Source of the DNA: Coprinellus micaceus
Taxonomy: Eukaryota > Basidiomycota > Agaricomycetes > Agaricales > Psathyrellaceae
Length of the DNA stretch: 64,000 nucleotides
NCBI GenBank assembly: GCA_951394405.1
Contig: OX596340.1
Location: 2,976,001 to 3,040,000, forward strand
Direction of reading: 5' to 3'
Positions 1-11,289 of this stretch are shown piece by piece. Made by a program: the position numbers and the translations under genes. Every line of letters begins with the position of its first letter. Position 1 is the stretch's first letter. A model generated the notes under the pieces. The model did not search any database. It was not told where the DNA came from and saw only the letters and a program-made list of their open reading frames with translations.

Positions 1-2318
1 GGTGCCTGCACAGATCGTTGAGCGAGTGTGTCGTTGGCAAAGAAAGGAAGACTCACTTCTCAGTATCCTTGGTCTTGGTGACATACATGTGGTGGGTGGC
101 GAAGTGTCCAGCCTCCTTGATGACGGAAGACTCGAGGACGGTAGAGTGGATGGGGGTGCCGTGGCCAGGAGTAATGCGATAGCCAGGATACTCGCCCCAA
201 ACGTTGGGCTTGTCCTTGTTGACAATGGAGTACATGTTAGCACCGTTGGCAGCCCAGTTGATCTTGGCGTCGTCCTCGGATGTAAGGTAGGTGCGCTCGA
301 CCTTCATCGTCTTCATCTCGGTCTTGTCCCAAGGGTACTTGACAGTGGCGGGGACGAAGCTGGTGGTCTCGAAGGTGTTCTTGTCGCCCTTGATGTCGAG
401 GTCGGCCTTGAAGGCGAGAACGTGGTCGTGCATGGAACCGGAGAGGTGCTTCTGGATCTTGTAACCGTAGTCCTCGTTGCCGTAGTAGTAGGTGGCCTGG
501 ATGTAGCCGGAAGCGCGGACGGTGACCTCGACGCTGCCGTCGAGAAGGAAGGAGTAGGTGAAACCGTAGTCGTAGTCTGAGGTCTGCGTTAGCCATCGAA
601 GAAACAAACAAATGGACGGATGACTTACTGCCGATGGTCGAGACGAACCGCATGTTGAAGACGATGTTCTTGGTGACGGTAGCCATCTTGGAGGTGGTGT
701 GCCTCTGGATGGGGTAGCCAGCGTCGGACTCGAAGAAGCAGATGCTGTCGAAGTTGGTGGTCGTGTTGCCGTTCATGTGGAGGGCGGTGTCGACGTAGTC
801 GGCGTTCCAAGGGCAGTCGTAGCTGAGGGGATGGAAGTCAGGACAGGATTCCAAAAGCAGAGGAAAGAACTCACCCCTTCACGAGCTCGTAGGTGTAAGG
901 ACCGAAACCGTAGTAGCCGTCCAAGAAGGCGGTGTGAGACGACTTGGGGTCAGAACCAGCGTAGTGAGCGAGAGCCTCCTCAAGGCCGAGCTCGTAGAAG
1001 ATACGCTCGCCCTTGTACTTGACATCGTAGAGAGTGACGGCAACGTCCTTGTTGAAGCCCCAGTAGAACTCGAAGTCCATCCACTTGACATACTTCTGGT
1101 CCTTGTCAACGGACCAGCGCTTCTGGCTCTGGTAGGCGATGGGAGGAGCCTCCTCGTCGTAGGTGAGGGGGGTGCCGGTGCGGTTGGTCATCATGGACTG
1201 GGTGACGACGACCTTCTCGGTCTTGACGAAGTCGTCCTTGGCCATGGCGGCGCGGAGGTCGTCGATGGTCTCGTAGTAGACACCAGCGTAGAAGAGGCCA
1301 AGGAGCTTCCAGGCAGCAGGATCACGGCCGGTGATGTCTACAGGAGGTGGTGAGTACGGAGGTGTCTGAGGAAAAGGCTAAACACGTACCGAGCTTCAGA
1401 TAGAAACCTTGGGGGACGAGAGTGGAGACGGAGTGAATGCCGACGTTGTCGGGGTTGAGGCGGAACTGGGACCACTCAATGATACGGCCGTCTTCCTCCC
1501 AGAGGGGGTCGATGGCCTGCAAAGCGGAGGTGGCACTCGTAGTGTTGATGTACTGAGAAGTGTATGGATAAGTTTGAGGTGGTGAATCGCGGAAACAAGG
1601 TGAACTCACGGTCCCAAGCAAGTCGAGCGTAATATCCTGAATACCCTCGCAGAGCTCCGCCTTCCAGGCAGCGCGAAGAGAGTTATCGTGGCGGAAGTTG
1701 TACTGCTTTGAGGTCCCCTTGTTGTAGTAGTAGGTCAAGGGCTCGGCCTTGGTCTGGTTGGAAATGGGGAGGGGGCCAACCTAGATAGCGAAGTCGTCAG
1801 CGAGCATTCGGGGAGAGGGGACAGTGACAGTGACGCACAATATAATCCTCGTAGTAGGGCTGATCGGTCGCACCGAACGAGATAGCGACGCGAGCATACC
1901 GGTCGGGAACAGTGCCATCGCCGTCGATGTAGGCAAGAGCCTCAGTCTTGTTGGGCATGATCTGCTCTACGAGGTAGACGTAGTTGTCCCAGAGACCTTT
2001 GCTGTCGTACGCGGTGAGGTTGAGGCCGGAAACGGGGTCGTGGACGTAGCCGAGAACCGTGGTGACCTCGTCCTTGGTCAAGCCCGCCCAGACGTTCTTC
2101 TTGGGAGTCTTGCCAGGGATCGAGAAAGGTGCGGGGCAGGTTTTGTCGTTCTTGCGAGCGAAGACGCCGCCGAGCGACACCGGCTCAGCGCGACCGTGCA
2201 TTGAGTACGCATCGAGTTCTTCGCCAGCGCGCTTGACGAAGGGGGAGACACTGGGAAGGGAGTTGACGATGGACGAGCCGGCGAGGGCGGCAACGAGGAC
2301 GCTGGAGAGCCAAGTCAT
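1..2318 (-). CDS. Copper amine oxidase, secreted (3' end cut off by window edge)
   Basis: Oxidative deamination of primary amines to aldehyde, ammonia and hydrogen peroxide, using Cu(II) and a topaquinone cofactor made from a tyrosine. Exons run down the minus strand: 2318-1839, 1780-1610, 1552-1390, 1337-875, 822-629, 576-57 and 5-<1, with frame kept at every junction. The start at 2318 opens with a hydrophobic signal-like segment (MTWLSSVLVAALAGSS) followed by a KR that could be a Kex2 site, so a secreted enzyme is likely. The exon with FYWGFNKDV and FLDGYYGFG carries the probable catalytic-base Asp. Splicing at 628/577 creates TIGNYDYG, the N-Y-D/E-Y topaquinone motif. The paired cysteines in DCPWNAD and SICFFES fit the conserved disulfide. 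The distal copper-ligand histidines and the C-terminus lie beyond position 1. Family call firm; substrate unknown. Confidence 0.9.
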
Positions 2319-3468
2319 GTCGGTAGCCGTGAACCGGGAGACCGAGGAGGATAAGAGGCTGAAGGAGAGGAAGGTGAAATCCTGCTGAAGAAGCAGAGTC
2401 GAAAACCATAGAGCATTTGTACCCTCGGGGGATAGGGGAGTTCCTGCCTGTTACAGAGAGAGGTTCGGGTGCGCTCGATGATAGGGCGCCAAATTGCCGC
2501 GACCGACGCAATCTGCCAGGAACCTCCTACGATAATGAACCCAACTCTGATATGCCTACCGTGATATGTGCGGACTTGACATTCCGGATTCCCGCTATCT
2601 GAATGACGTAGATCGAGTCCTCTGGGAAGGCAGATAACCAGAGGCAGACAAGCCTCGTTGATATTTCGTCCGAGTCCCAGTAAAGCAAAAACACTGCCTG
2701 TCATGGAAACCCATGTGCCACGGGGTTGTTGATCCCGCGTCCGCCTCGAGACGAACTTCAAGCCGCCCATGGTGTGTTGGGCTCGCTGAAGTGGGTCAGG
2801 AGGGCGTTCCTGATTGTGTAATGAAGGAGCGATAACATACCTGAATCAATCCCAGGTGTGCCTCAGACGCTATCATTACCGACGACCGTATCACGGTCGG
2901 GACGAGGACGCCAAGCGCCAAGAAAAGTGGAGGAGATATCTAGCCGACGGCATAGTTAGGAAGCAGAGTTGGGGAAGGGGTAAGGGCTCCTTCTCGAGTT
3001 TCCTTTCAAACCCATTCACGGAGGAAAACGTCGAGAACCTGGCCGTCTGAGAAGCCTTTTGAACCGACGCTTACGCGTGGCATACGGTGCCCCATTTCCA
3101 CTATATCGTCACGGTGAGCAGCGCCCGCAGGCGGAGACTGCGGGCTAATCATGGCTTATGTGGGGCGCCAAGAGTTCAAAGGTACGGGGTGCAGTGGGGC
3201 CACACCTGGGGCACACTGTATCGGTCCGCTAAAGGGGATATGGTGGTCGGAAAGGAAGGAGGAGGATATCGCTTGTTAGCGCTTGTTTCGCCGAGAGGCC
3301 GTGAGATGATATTGCCATTTTCAATATGTTGCCGTTCGGCATCGTCCAAGCGCCCAAAGACGAACGTGCGGAAGTTCGAACCTCGAGGGTGTCCATTATC
3401 GGCATGTATCCTGGTTATCAAGGTTTGGTGGGATATGTGAGATAAGTATGTGCTTGTAACACAAGGTT
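2319..3468. other. Intergenic region, no gene recognised
   Basis: Lies between the amine oxidase 5' end and the F-box gene 3' end, so it should hold the amine oxidase promoter. Open frames here on both strands overlap one another, lack domain-like sequence and show no splice-linked partners. No repeat or RNA gene was recognised. Confidence 0.5.
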
Positions 3469-4941
3469 TCAGAGGTCTGACAACACGGTTCGGACTATAC
3501 TCAAGCCGTAGACCATCCGAAGCTCTGCGATAAGTGGAGATGCGATATATGTTTCGCTCAACTTGAATGCGGTGTCTGAGGAATGAGAGAAGGAGAGGCT
3601 TCGGAAGCCAGGAACTGACTGTGACCCTGGCTCGACGCCGCGTTCCCCAACTCGGTCCTTCACAAACTGAAGAATATGCTGGAGTTGGAACTCTGATTGC
3701 AAACGCTGCAGGTCGAGGCGTTCGAGGGCAGGCGTAAATGCTGAGGAGCATCGAGACGCGTCAAGGAATTTCTTGGCGTCGAAATGGACCGCATGAAGTG
3801 AGAGGTGCCTGAGGCTCGGCACCGCGGTCAGGATCCCGCTGAGCTCCTCCGAGTCCATCCGGGTAGTCATGATTTCTTCACCCCAAATAGGGAGGAAATG
3901 TAGAGTACAGGAGGCTGGTGACAAGACGCCGAGGGACTGCATCAAGCCCAATATGGCGTGTGGGAGACACTCGCGGTCGGAGGGAGGTGTGTATCCATTC
4001 ACGCGTATGGTGAGAGTTACAAGCACCGGTGTGCGAAGGTAGTGCAGGGCGATGGGGTCGAATTGAGGTCGCACACCCCACAGTGAAAGCGTCTTGAGTT
4101 TCGGAAGGGTTGTCGTGGGGAAGTGGCGGGGCAGATGATCACCCTCCTGGTCAGCGTAAGTCATGGTCAAGGATTCGAGATTGGTGCACCACGACAAAAA
4201 GTTGGTGATATAATCTGGGAATTGCGAATAGCGCGCTGGGAAAGTGATGGAGACGGTAGTGAGGCTGGACCCGATGGACGAAGATACGAGGAGGAAGTCA
4301 AGAGGCGAGGGGCCAAGGTCGTAGACGAAGGCATTGGAGAGATCGAGTTCGAGACACGTTAGGGCAGGCGAGTGGCGAAGCGGGGCAAGGTAAGGGAGCT
4401 CGTATGTCCACGCGCAGATGACTGTGAGCTTGAGCGACTTCAACCCTGATTGCCCACTTGAGAGCCCAGCGGCCTGACAGAGCCGCTCGAAACACGAAGA
4501 GGTCCAGCATTCCATGTCGAAATGATGTATAGTTGGCCCGTCTTTCAAGAGGCGAACAAGCACTTGGTGGTCACACTCGATTAATAAATCTTCCTCTTGA
4601 GGACCCCAAGCGAGGTAACAGTCGCATTCCAGCCCAAATTTGGCCTTGACAGCCCGAAAGGCAGCGGGCGCCCTGTTCAACGAAGCCACGACCTTCTCGA
4701 ACGATTGCGACTCGTTGCTGGCCTTGTTGAGAACGATCCTCCCCCATATCTGATGTTCCAGCAACGCCGCGTCGTACCACGACTTGCAAACGAGGCACAA
4801 ATCCAGAAGTTGGCTCCGAATCGTGAATCCTTCCCGATCCACGGCGGTAAATTGGAAGATCCTACCGAGGATTTCGGGTGGAAGTTCTTGGGTATGAGTA
4901 CCTTTCCGAATAGTGCTGGTAGGAGTTGTTTCTTCCCCCAT
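3469..4941 (-). CDS. F-box / LRR-like protein (copy 1)
   Basis: Single-exon gene of about 490 residues. An F-box-like segment lies near the N-terminus (ELPPEILGRIFQFTAVD, then LCLVCKSWYDAALLEHQIWG), followed by a leucine-rich body of irregular repeats (LESLTMTY, LKTLSLWG, LRHLSLHAVHFDAKKFLDAS). F-box proteins link Skp1-Cullin1 ubiquitin ligases to substrates, and the LRR-like part would bind the target. The open frame extends upstream to 5061, but I chose the ATG at 4941. The protein then begins MGEETTPTS and aligns with MAAEPEPTE of the paralogue at 11290-12738, whereas the extra 40 residues look non-coding. Substrate unknown. This family is strongly expanded in Agaricomycetes. Confidence 0.8.
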   Translation of the reverse strand: MGEETTPTSTIRKGTHTQELPPEILGRIFQFTAVDREGFTIRSQLLDLCLVCKSWYDAALLEHQIWGRIVLNKASNESQSFEKVVASLNRAPAAFRAVKAKFGLECDCYLAWGPQEEDLLIECDHQVLVRLLKDGPTIHHFDMECWTSSCFERLCQAAGLSSGQSGLKSLKLTVICAWTYELPYLAPLRHSPALTCLELDLSNAFVYDLGPSPLDFLLVSSSIGSSLTTVSITFPARYSQFPDYITNFLSWCTNLESLTMTYADQEGDHLPRHFPTTTLPKLKTLSLWGVRPQFDPIALHYLRTPVLVTLTIRVNGYTPPSDRECLPHAILGLMQSLGVLSPASCTLHFLPIWGEEIMTTRMDSEELSGILTAVPSLRHLSLHAVHFDAKKFLDASRCSSAFTPALERLDLQRLQSEFQLQHILQFVKDRVGERGVEPGSQSVPGFRSLSFSHSSDTAFKLSETYIASPLIAELRMVYGLSIVRTVLSDL

Positions 4942-5120
4942 CCTCGCCGATTTCGGTGAAGCCCCGGGGAGGAAGATGGTGGTAGAGCTGAAGAAGAACA
5001 CAAGACTCGAACACCGTGAGGTTGCCCTCAGACGAACGTGAGAAATCATTTCCGTTTCCAAAATCTTCTTCCAATCCTGGCTCCTCCTCCTCGGTATTTC
5101 TCTTCCAACGCCTCACGAAG

Positions 5121-7223
5121 ATGAGCTTGTCGTCATTTTTGCTAGCGAAGAACGCTGCCCAGGTCGATAATGAGCTCGACTCTCTCTTCCAAAGCGCGGT
5201 AGGCTTCCTCATAACCTAAAATTTCGTTCTGTAATTGACATTTTCCCTTGGGTTGAATAGCCCAAACCGGTAGAGCGCTCTGCTGCCCCAGTCGTGGCCG
5301 CCGCGGTGTCCAAGGGTGCCACTGCTACTGCCAAACCCAAAAAGACCGACGATTCCAGCTCCAAGAAGAAGCGGAAGGTAGAGGCGGCTACAACACCGAC
5401 CGCGGGTCCATCATCCTCGAAGAAACTGAAGACCGAGGCGGGACCGAAGGAAAAGAAAAAGAAGGAGACCCCGAAACCCAAGTCCAAGAAGGCTGTTACA
5501 CAGACTGAAGACGACAGCGAGGATGAGGAGGACAACTCCGACATCGAGAACCAGTACCTTGCCGGCAAGCAGAAGCGGGATGCAAAGCCCAAGCCGGATG
5601 ACGCTATGGACGTGGATGAGGAGAGAGAGGAGTCAGACGTCGATGCCGACCCTTCGACGCTCGTACACGAATCGTTGCAGCCCGGTGGAAAGTCGAAGTC
5701 ACGGAATGGGAAGCAGAAGTACGTTCCTGAAAACGAGACGCCGGAAAAGAGGGACCAGAGGACGGTCTTCGTCGGGAACCTTCCCCTTGCTGTGGCTTCA
5801 AAACGGGTGCGTCTGCTCTTCGTCTTTTCTCGTCCTTATACTCAGTCGATTCTAGCCAATGCAAAAACAACTTCACAAGCACATCCTCGCCCTCGTCCCC
5901 GACGCCAAAATTGAATCTGTCCGATTCCGCTCCGTACCCTTCCAAACCCCCACCTCCAAGCTCCCCAACTCCGACGACGAAGACGCCTCTTCCAAACCCA
6001 CCAAAAATCCCCTCCCTTCCCAATCCAAAACCTTCTCTTCCGATCGACCAGAGAACCACGCTACGAAGCGCGGGGGCGCTTATAAAACGAAACTCACTGC
6101 TGCAGACGACGACGAGGCGATGAAGCAGGACGAGAAGCAGTTCCTAACCCCCGCGCAGAAGAAGAAGATCGCGTTTATCCACGGGGACTTTCATAACGAG
6201 GCCGATAGCGTGAACGCGTATGTGGTTTTTGCGCACTCGGTACCGAAGGAGAACTGGCCGAAGAACTTGCCTCCCCCGAAAGAGACTGTGGATCCATATG
6301 AGGCGGCGGCGATGGCGGTGGAGCGGTGCAACAACACCGTGTTTATGGAGCGCGTGATTAGGGTGGACAGGGTTGGGCAGGTTGCTAAGGGTTTGGCGAA
6401 GGTCGTTGCGAAGGAGGGCGAGGACGCGGAAAGAGGTGTCGGGGCGTTGGTGGATGCTGACCCCAAGTTCACAGTGTTTGTGGGTAACTTGGACTTTGGA
6501 AGCAAGGAGGAGGATCTGAGGGTTTTCTTTGAGAATTTATTAGTGGCTGAGAAGGGTCAGAGAGAGGAGGAGGAAGAAGAGGAAGAAGATGAGGATCAGA
6601 GGGCCAGGACGTGGGTTGTGAGGGTCAGGATTGTCAGAGACAAAGACACCCAGCTAGGCAAGGGCTTCGCGTACATCCAGTTCTCTGTGGGTCTACGATC
6701 GCTCCCTTTCGTCACTCCCTTTCCTAACCACCTCATACAGGACAAGGAGTGTGTCGACGAAGTTCTGGCGATGGACGAGGTCAAGCTCAAGTTCGCCAAG
6801 CGCAAGCTTCGGGTGCAGCGATGCAAGACGCTCCCTGGGTCCTCCGTCAAAGTCAAGGCCACGGGCCCCAAATCCAAGGACGACAAGGATACCAAAAAAT
6901 CCGCCAAGTCTGGCCGTGGACCTCCCGTACCCATCGTCGTACCCAAAGGCGATCCCACCCTTGGCGACCGTCTTGCACATCTGCCTAAGGAGGTCAGGAA
7001 GCAGGCGAAGGCCGCTGACGGTGACCGTATTGCGAGGCGGTTGGCCAAGAAGAAGTCGAGGATAGCAATGGGGCCAGGAAAGGATAAGGTTGGAGAGAAG
7101 GAGGGTGGGAGGGATAGGACGAGAGGTGCGAAGGGGAGAAAGGTGAGGAATACGGGGAAGAAGACGAGTAAGCCTAGGGTGAGGAATGAGAAGAATGCGG
7201 AGAGGAGAAATGCGAAGAAGTAG
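5121..7223 (+). CDS. NOP12: NOP12/RBM34-like nucleolar RNA-binding protein
   Basis: Predicted pre-rRNA processing factor of the large ribosomal subunit, acting in the nucleolus. Exons 5121-5198, 5261-5806, 5856-6686 and 6741-7223 give 645 residues with all phases consistent. The N-terminus has the NELDSLFQSA block typical of the family, then a Lys/Ser/acidic low-complexity stretch. RRM1 starts at RTVFVGNLPL and crosses an intron into MQKQLHKHI. It is unusually long, with a Lys-rich insert before the RNP part. RRM2 starts at FTVFVGNLDF and contains GKGFAYIQF, with an acidic Glu-rich loop at about 6564-6600. The tail is very basic (RIARRLAKKKSRIA and KR clusters), as expected for nucleolar targeting. 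The third intron is 54 nt and has no in-frame stop, so an unspliced form could also be translated. Confidence 0.85.
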
Positions 7224-7709
7224 ATTTTTGTATCGTTTCAGTTGGTTATGATACGATCCCATGCTCTCTGGCTTTTCGTCCATCTTGACCCCATGATCGG
7301 GTAGTTTTCCGTCGCCGTGTACTAAGCGCCCAACGAATCTACTAGTTAGTCCTGAGGTCCCTATCTGCCCGGGAGATCCTGGCGATACCCCCGCTTTTGG
7401 ATGATCTCATCCATGTAAAACCTTGAGATCTCACAGTCGCTTTCAGAGATCCTCCATCTATTCCTCCTCGGCCCCTTCCAATTTAAAAAAATGCGGAGCA
7501 TCTTTACCCCGCACACCTTATTTGGCACCCCACCCGCCAAGGTCGGACGCATCAGCCACAAGGCACCTCTGAAATTAACCACCATCACGAGTCCAACGAT
7601 ACCATTACTCATTCCAACGTCTCAATCGCGCAATACCCTCGCCGTTCAAAGTGGCTTCAGAGGACGTAACCGCACCGATATATAAGGAGAGGAAGACTGC
7701 CGTGCTAAA
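7224..7709. promoter_or_regulatory. Intergenic region; putative MFS promoter with TATA-like box
   Basis: A TATATAAG sequence lies at 7679-7686, about 24 bp before the MFS start codon. One exact copy of the recurring 9-mer TAAGCGCCC is at 7323-7331. No gene recognised. Confidence 0.45.
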
Positions 7710-10313
7710 ATGTCGGTGACACCCCGAGCTTCCGTGTTTTGGGCAGAGGACACTATGCCTGGAACTCGTCACGACTACTTCGACGACGACGCGGATGGAG
7801 AAGGGGAATACGGAGAGGAGGACGAGGATCTGGAGCAGCGGTTGCTTGGAGGGGAGCTTGTGCACGACGGCAGGACCCCGGTGAGTACTGGTTTCGCGTT
7901 GGAAAGGAGGTCTTGGACCAACGACGGGCGAACAGCTCGATAGGACTATTGACAGGATTGGAATGGGTAGCTACCAATGGACGCTGCTTTCGCTCTGTGG
8001 ACTAGGTCAGATTCTCCTATCCTCGCGTTCTTCATGTGTTGAATCTGTTGTGCAGGTTGGATGGCGGATAATGTGCGCATTCGATCTACTTCGGTTCCCG
8101 GCCATCTCGTGCTGAACTGCATGTAGATGTGGATACAGGCTATTGCTATCATCCTGCCCCGTGTCCAACAACACTACGCAGTTCCAGACAGCTATATTGG
8201 TGTAGTATCGTCCTCGATGTTTGGGGGGATGATGGTTGGAGCGGTTGGTTGGGGGACCTGTACGTTTCAGGGTTCATCTGCGTGGTTAAGCTCATACCCT
8301 GGGTAGGCTCGGACCTCATGGGACGAAGTACAGCATTCAATGCTACGCTCTTCTTCACAGCTGTCTTTGGCCTCCTTGCAACCTTTGCCAACTCGTTCGC
8401 CACCCTATGCATCTTACTCTTCTTCCTTGGGAGTGCAGTCGGGGTGTGTATTGCTCTTTATGGGCCCTTGATCCAACTTACCCGATTCACAGGGCTCGAT
8501 GCCAACCGACGGCACCCTCCTCCTCGAACACATGCCCAAAGCCAAGCAATACCTCGTCACCGCCCTCTCCGTCTTCTTCTCCTTCGGTGCCGTCCTCTCC
8601 GCCGTCGTCGCCCTCCTCGTCCTACCCCAAAACTCCTGCAGTCCTGGACAGGGTCCATGTGACGTCGACACGCAAAATCAGGGCTGGAAGTACCTGCTCA
8701 CCACTCTCGGGCTGATCACACTGTCGATGTTCATTGCCCGTATGGTCTTCTTCCGCTTACACGAGTCGCCGAGATTCCTTGTCCATGCGGGACGGCCTGC
8801 CGATGCCGTACGGTCCCTGCAGCTCATATCCCGGTTCAACGGCTCGAACCTTTCCCTCGAGCTGGAGGACGTTAGGGATCACCACTTGCCCTCTGAGTTG
8901 CCCGACCCGACCAAGATAAACAACACGCTAAGCCCAGTGACCAGTAATGACTCTAATGGAAGACAGAGGGCGACGAGCAGGACGATATTCGACGCTACGA
9001 TGGTCGATGGGGAGCCGGGCGGCATGTCTCGAGCAGGGAGCAGCGAAAGTGGGAAGGGGAGGCAACCACTTGTCACGACATACGGGCTGACCACAGAGAC
9101 CCCGGTCCTGGACCCCCAGGCTGCAGCGGAGTCGAAGCAGAGTCCGAGCCCCCCACTCAAGCAAGACCCAGAAACTGAAGAACCCAATCGCCGGGATTCG
9201 ATATACCCCCCAGCCCCAACTTCCCCCGTCGACCCCGAACCACCTGTACAACAGCGTGCAAGATCGACTTCGGGTCGAAGGTTCGTAAGAGGAAGGCGAG
9301 ATTCAGCGATGAGTAGGCGCTCGACGGCGTCGGTGTACGAGAAGAAGTTGTGTTGGTCGTTACCGAGGTGGCTGAGAAACCCGCTCTGGGCGTGGTTGGA
9401 TCGGATGCATATGGTGCTTGCTGCGGAGTGGATCAGGACGACGCTGTTGGTGTGGGCAGTGTGGTGTACGATGTCCTTGGGTGGGTTCCATATTCACTAG
9501 GACTGCTTGTTTCTTGCCTACTGACATGTCTTTTTTACCTGTAGCGTATACGATGTTCAATGTCTTCCTACCCAAACTGCTAGAGACCGCCTCACCCCAC
9601 GCCCTAGAAGCTACTCCAAAAACACTCGAGCAGAGCCTGTGGGACGTTGTGATCTTCACTGTCGGAGGATGCCCTGGTGCCATCGTACGTCTCCCCTACC
9701 ATATACGTTCCTCATTGACTGACTGGACCAGCTCGGAGCGTGGCTGGTCGAATCAAGTTTGGGTAGACGCTGGTCGCTGGCCGCCAGCACTTTCTGCACG
9801 GCCGCCTTCTGTGTGGTGTTCGCGATGGTACAAGCCGAGTGGGCTGTAAGAGCTAGTACCGTGGGGATTAGTTTGAGTGCAACGGTGCGGGCTCGCTTCC
9901 AGTCCTTTCAACGCACCGAAAGACTAACGACCCTACGTCGGACAGGCTATGTGGGCCGTACTATATGGATGGACGCCCGAGATTTTTGGGACAAAGAGTA
10001 CGTTCAGACCCTCTCCTGCCTGCGGCTCGTTAACGTAGTTTGTCATCTAGTTAGAGGAACGGCGTGCGGTATCGCCTCTGCACTGTCGAGGATGTGCGTT
10101 TCCGTTCCCACTTCCTCTCTGTTGCCTCTTTCTGACATTTTGCCTTACAGCGGAGGCATGATTGCGCCAATCTTGGGAGGCATCCTCCTTATGATCGACC
10201 GCTCTATTCCGGTGTACACCAGCGTCGTGATTTTTGCTTTCGCTGGGTTCTGTGTGCTGTTGTTACAGGAGAAGCCGAGGGACGCTGGGAAGGGGCGTGT
10301 TATCGCTCACTAA
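7710..10313 (+). CDS. Major facilitator superfamily transporter (SV2/SVOP-like)
   Basis: Plasma- or endo-membrane solute transporter; substrate unknown. Eleven exons: 7710-7880, 7936-8005, 8056-8072 (a 17-nt microexon), 8127-8259, 8307-8443, 8493-9480, 9545-9684, 9732-9884, 9946-9997, 10051-10093 and 10151-10313. Together they give 688 residues with every phase agreeing. An acidic N-tail (DDDADGEGEYGEEDEDLEQ) precedes LDRTIDRIGMGSYQW, the first helix region. GTCSDLMGRS fits the MFS motif A (G-x3-D-x2-G-R) between helices 2 and 3, and FFRLHESPRFLVHAGR is the conserved end of the N-half. A long hydrophilic central loop rich in Ser/Pro/Arg separates the halves. The C-half ends GGMIAPILGGILLMID and a last helix. 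The first acceptor (7935) was chosen because it keeps LDRTIDRIG in frame. Confidence 0.85.
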
Positions 10314-11289
10314 GAGCGGGTGAAAGCTTTCTGTCGTAGTTGGCTTCGGCAGGGTCAACTAGTACCTACCAGCTTACCGACCCGCTCACCCTCGTGGACA
10401 TCTTACCCTTTACTCTGCTTCTCTGCGAGAAGAAGGCTTTTTGGATGGACTTTGTGACCTGCGCTGAGGCGGAGTAAATTGTATCTATAGCTGCTTTGTC
10501 TTCGTTTGAATGTTTCTTGTACGATAGACTTATAGAGTGTGCATCGCACGCAGATTGATTGTCTCTGTCAATCCTCTTTTCCATGTCCGAGTGAAGCCTA
10601 CCTTGATGGAAGTACTTTCACACGGTTGACCAGAAATGTCACTACGCCTCGACTCTCGAGGCAAACTCTTCCTTGAACGCCTGCACCCACCACCAGCCTG
10701 CTCGAACGCCAAGTTGGACGACGTATCTCTCGGCTCACTCCAGAGCTTGGCTTGGTGCATGGCGTGTAGCTTTCCAGAACCCTCTTTCCACAGCGCACCA
10801 ACTGGTACTATCGTTGCCCCTATGTTGCGAACGATGTCAGTTTCTTGGGGTGGTACACCCCCACGTACCCTTCCCTTCGCTGGTGGCCGAACTTAGCCAT
10901 TCATACACACCACGCCGAAACCAGCTATCTTTTATAGAAATGGTAGTGTTGGTGCGGGATGTGCGCCCGTTGACCCAACTTGACGTGCTGTCGAGCATGG
11001 CAGCGCAGGCCGCTTCCACTTTGTGTTCCTGCGACAGTTAGCGGATGATATGGGAGCGAAACTACCGCATTCAGTTACCTTCCTCTATTACGCTTACATC
11101 AAGAACACAGGAGTCTTATCTATATAACGATGGTTCGTCGCGAGTATTCTCCCTCCGTTCGGTGCCCTCCCGCCACATCTCGAGATCGCTGCAAACTTCC
11201 AGGTATACATTGAACGTTCTGTTCTCCTCAATATGCCCTGACATCTCCAGCCATCCAGGACAGCGACGCGTCCCAGTGGCAAGTCAGAA
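10314..11289. other. Intergenic region, no gene recognised
   Basis: Between the MFS stop codon and the start of the second F-box gene. Only short overlapping open frames are seen, none with a recognisable motif. It should include the F-box promoter, but I could not name a specific element. Confidence 0.4.

Noticed and set aside
2315..3751. Overlapping long open frames on both strands downstream of the amine oxidase
   Set aside because: They overlap each other or the F-box gene, have no motif or splice partners, and look like chance frames in GC-rich DNA.
4942..5061. Extended N-terminus of the first F-box protein
   Set aside because: The 40 extra residues are not seen in the paralogue and overlap the probable divergent promoter with the NOP12-like gene.
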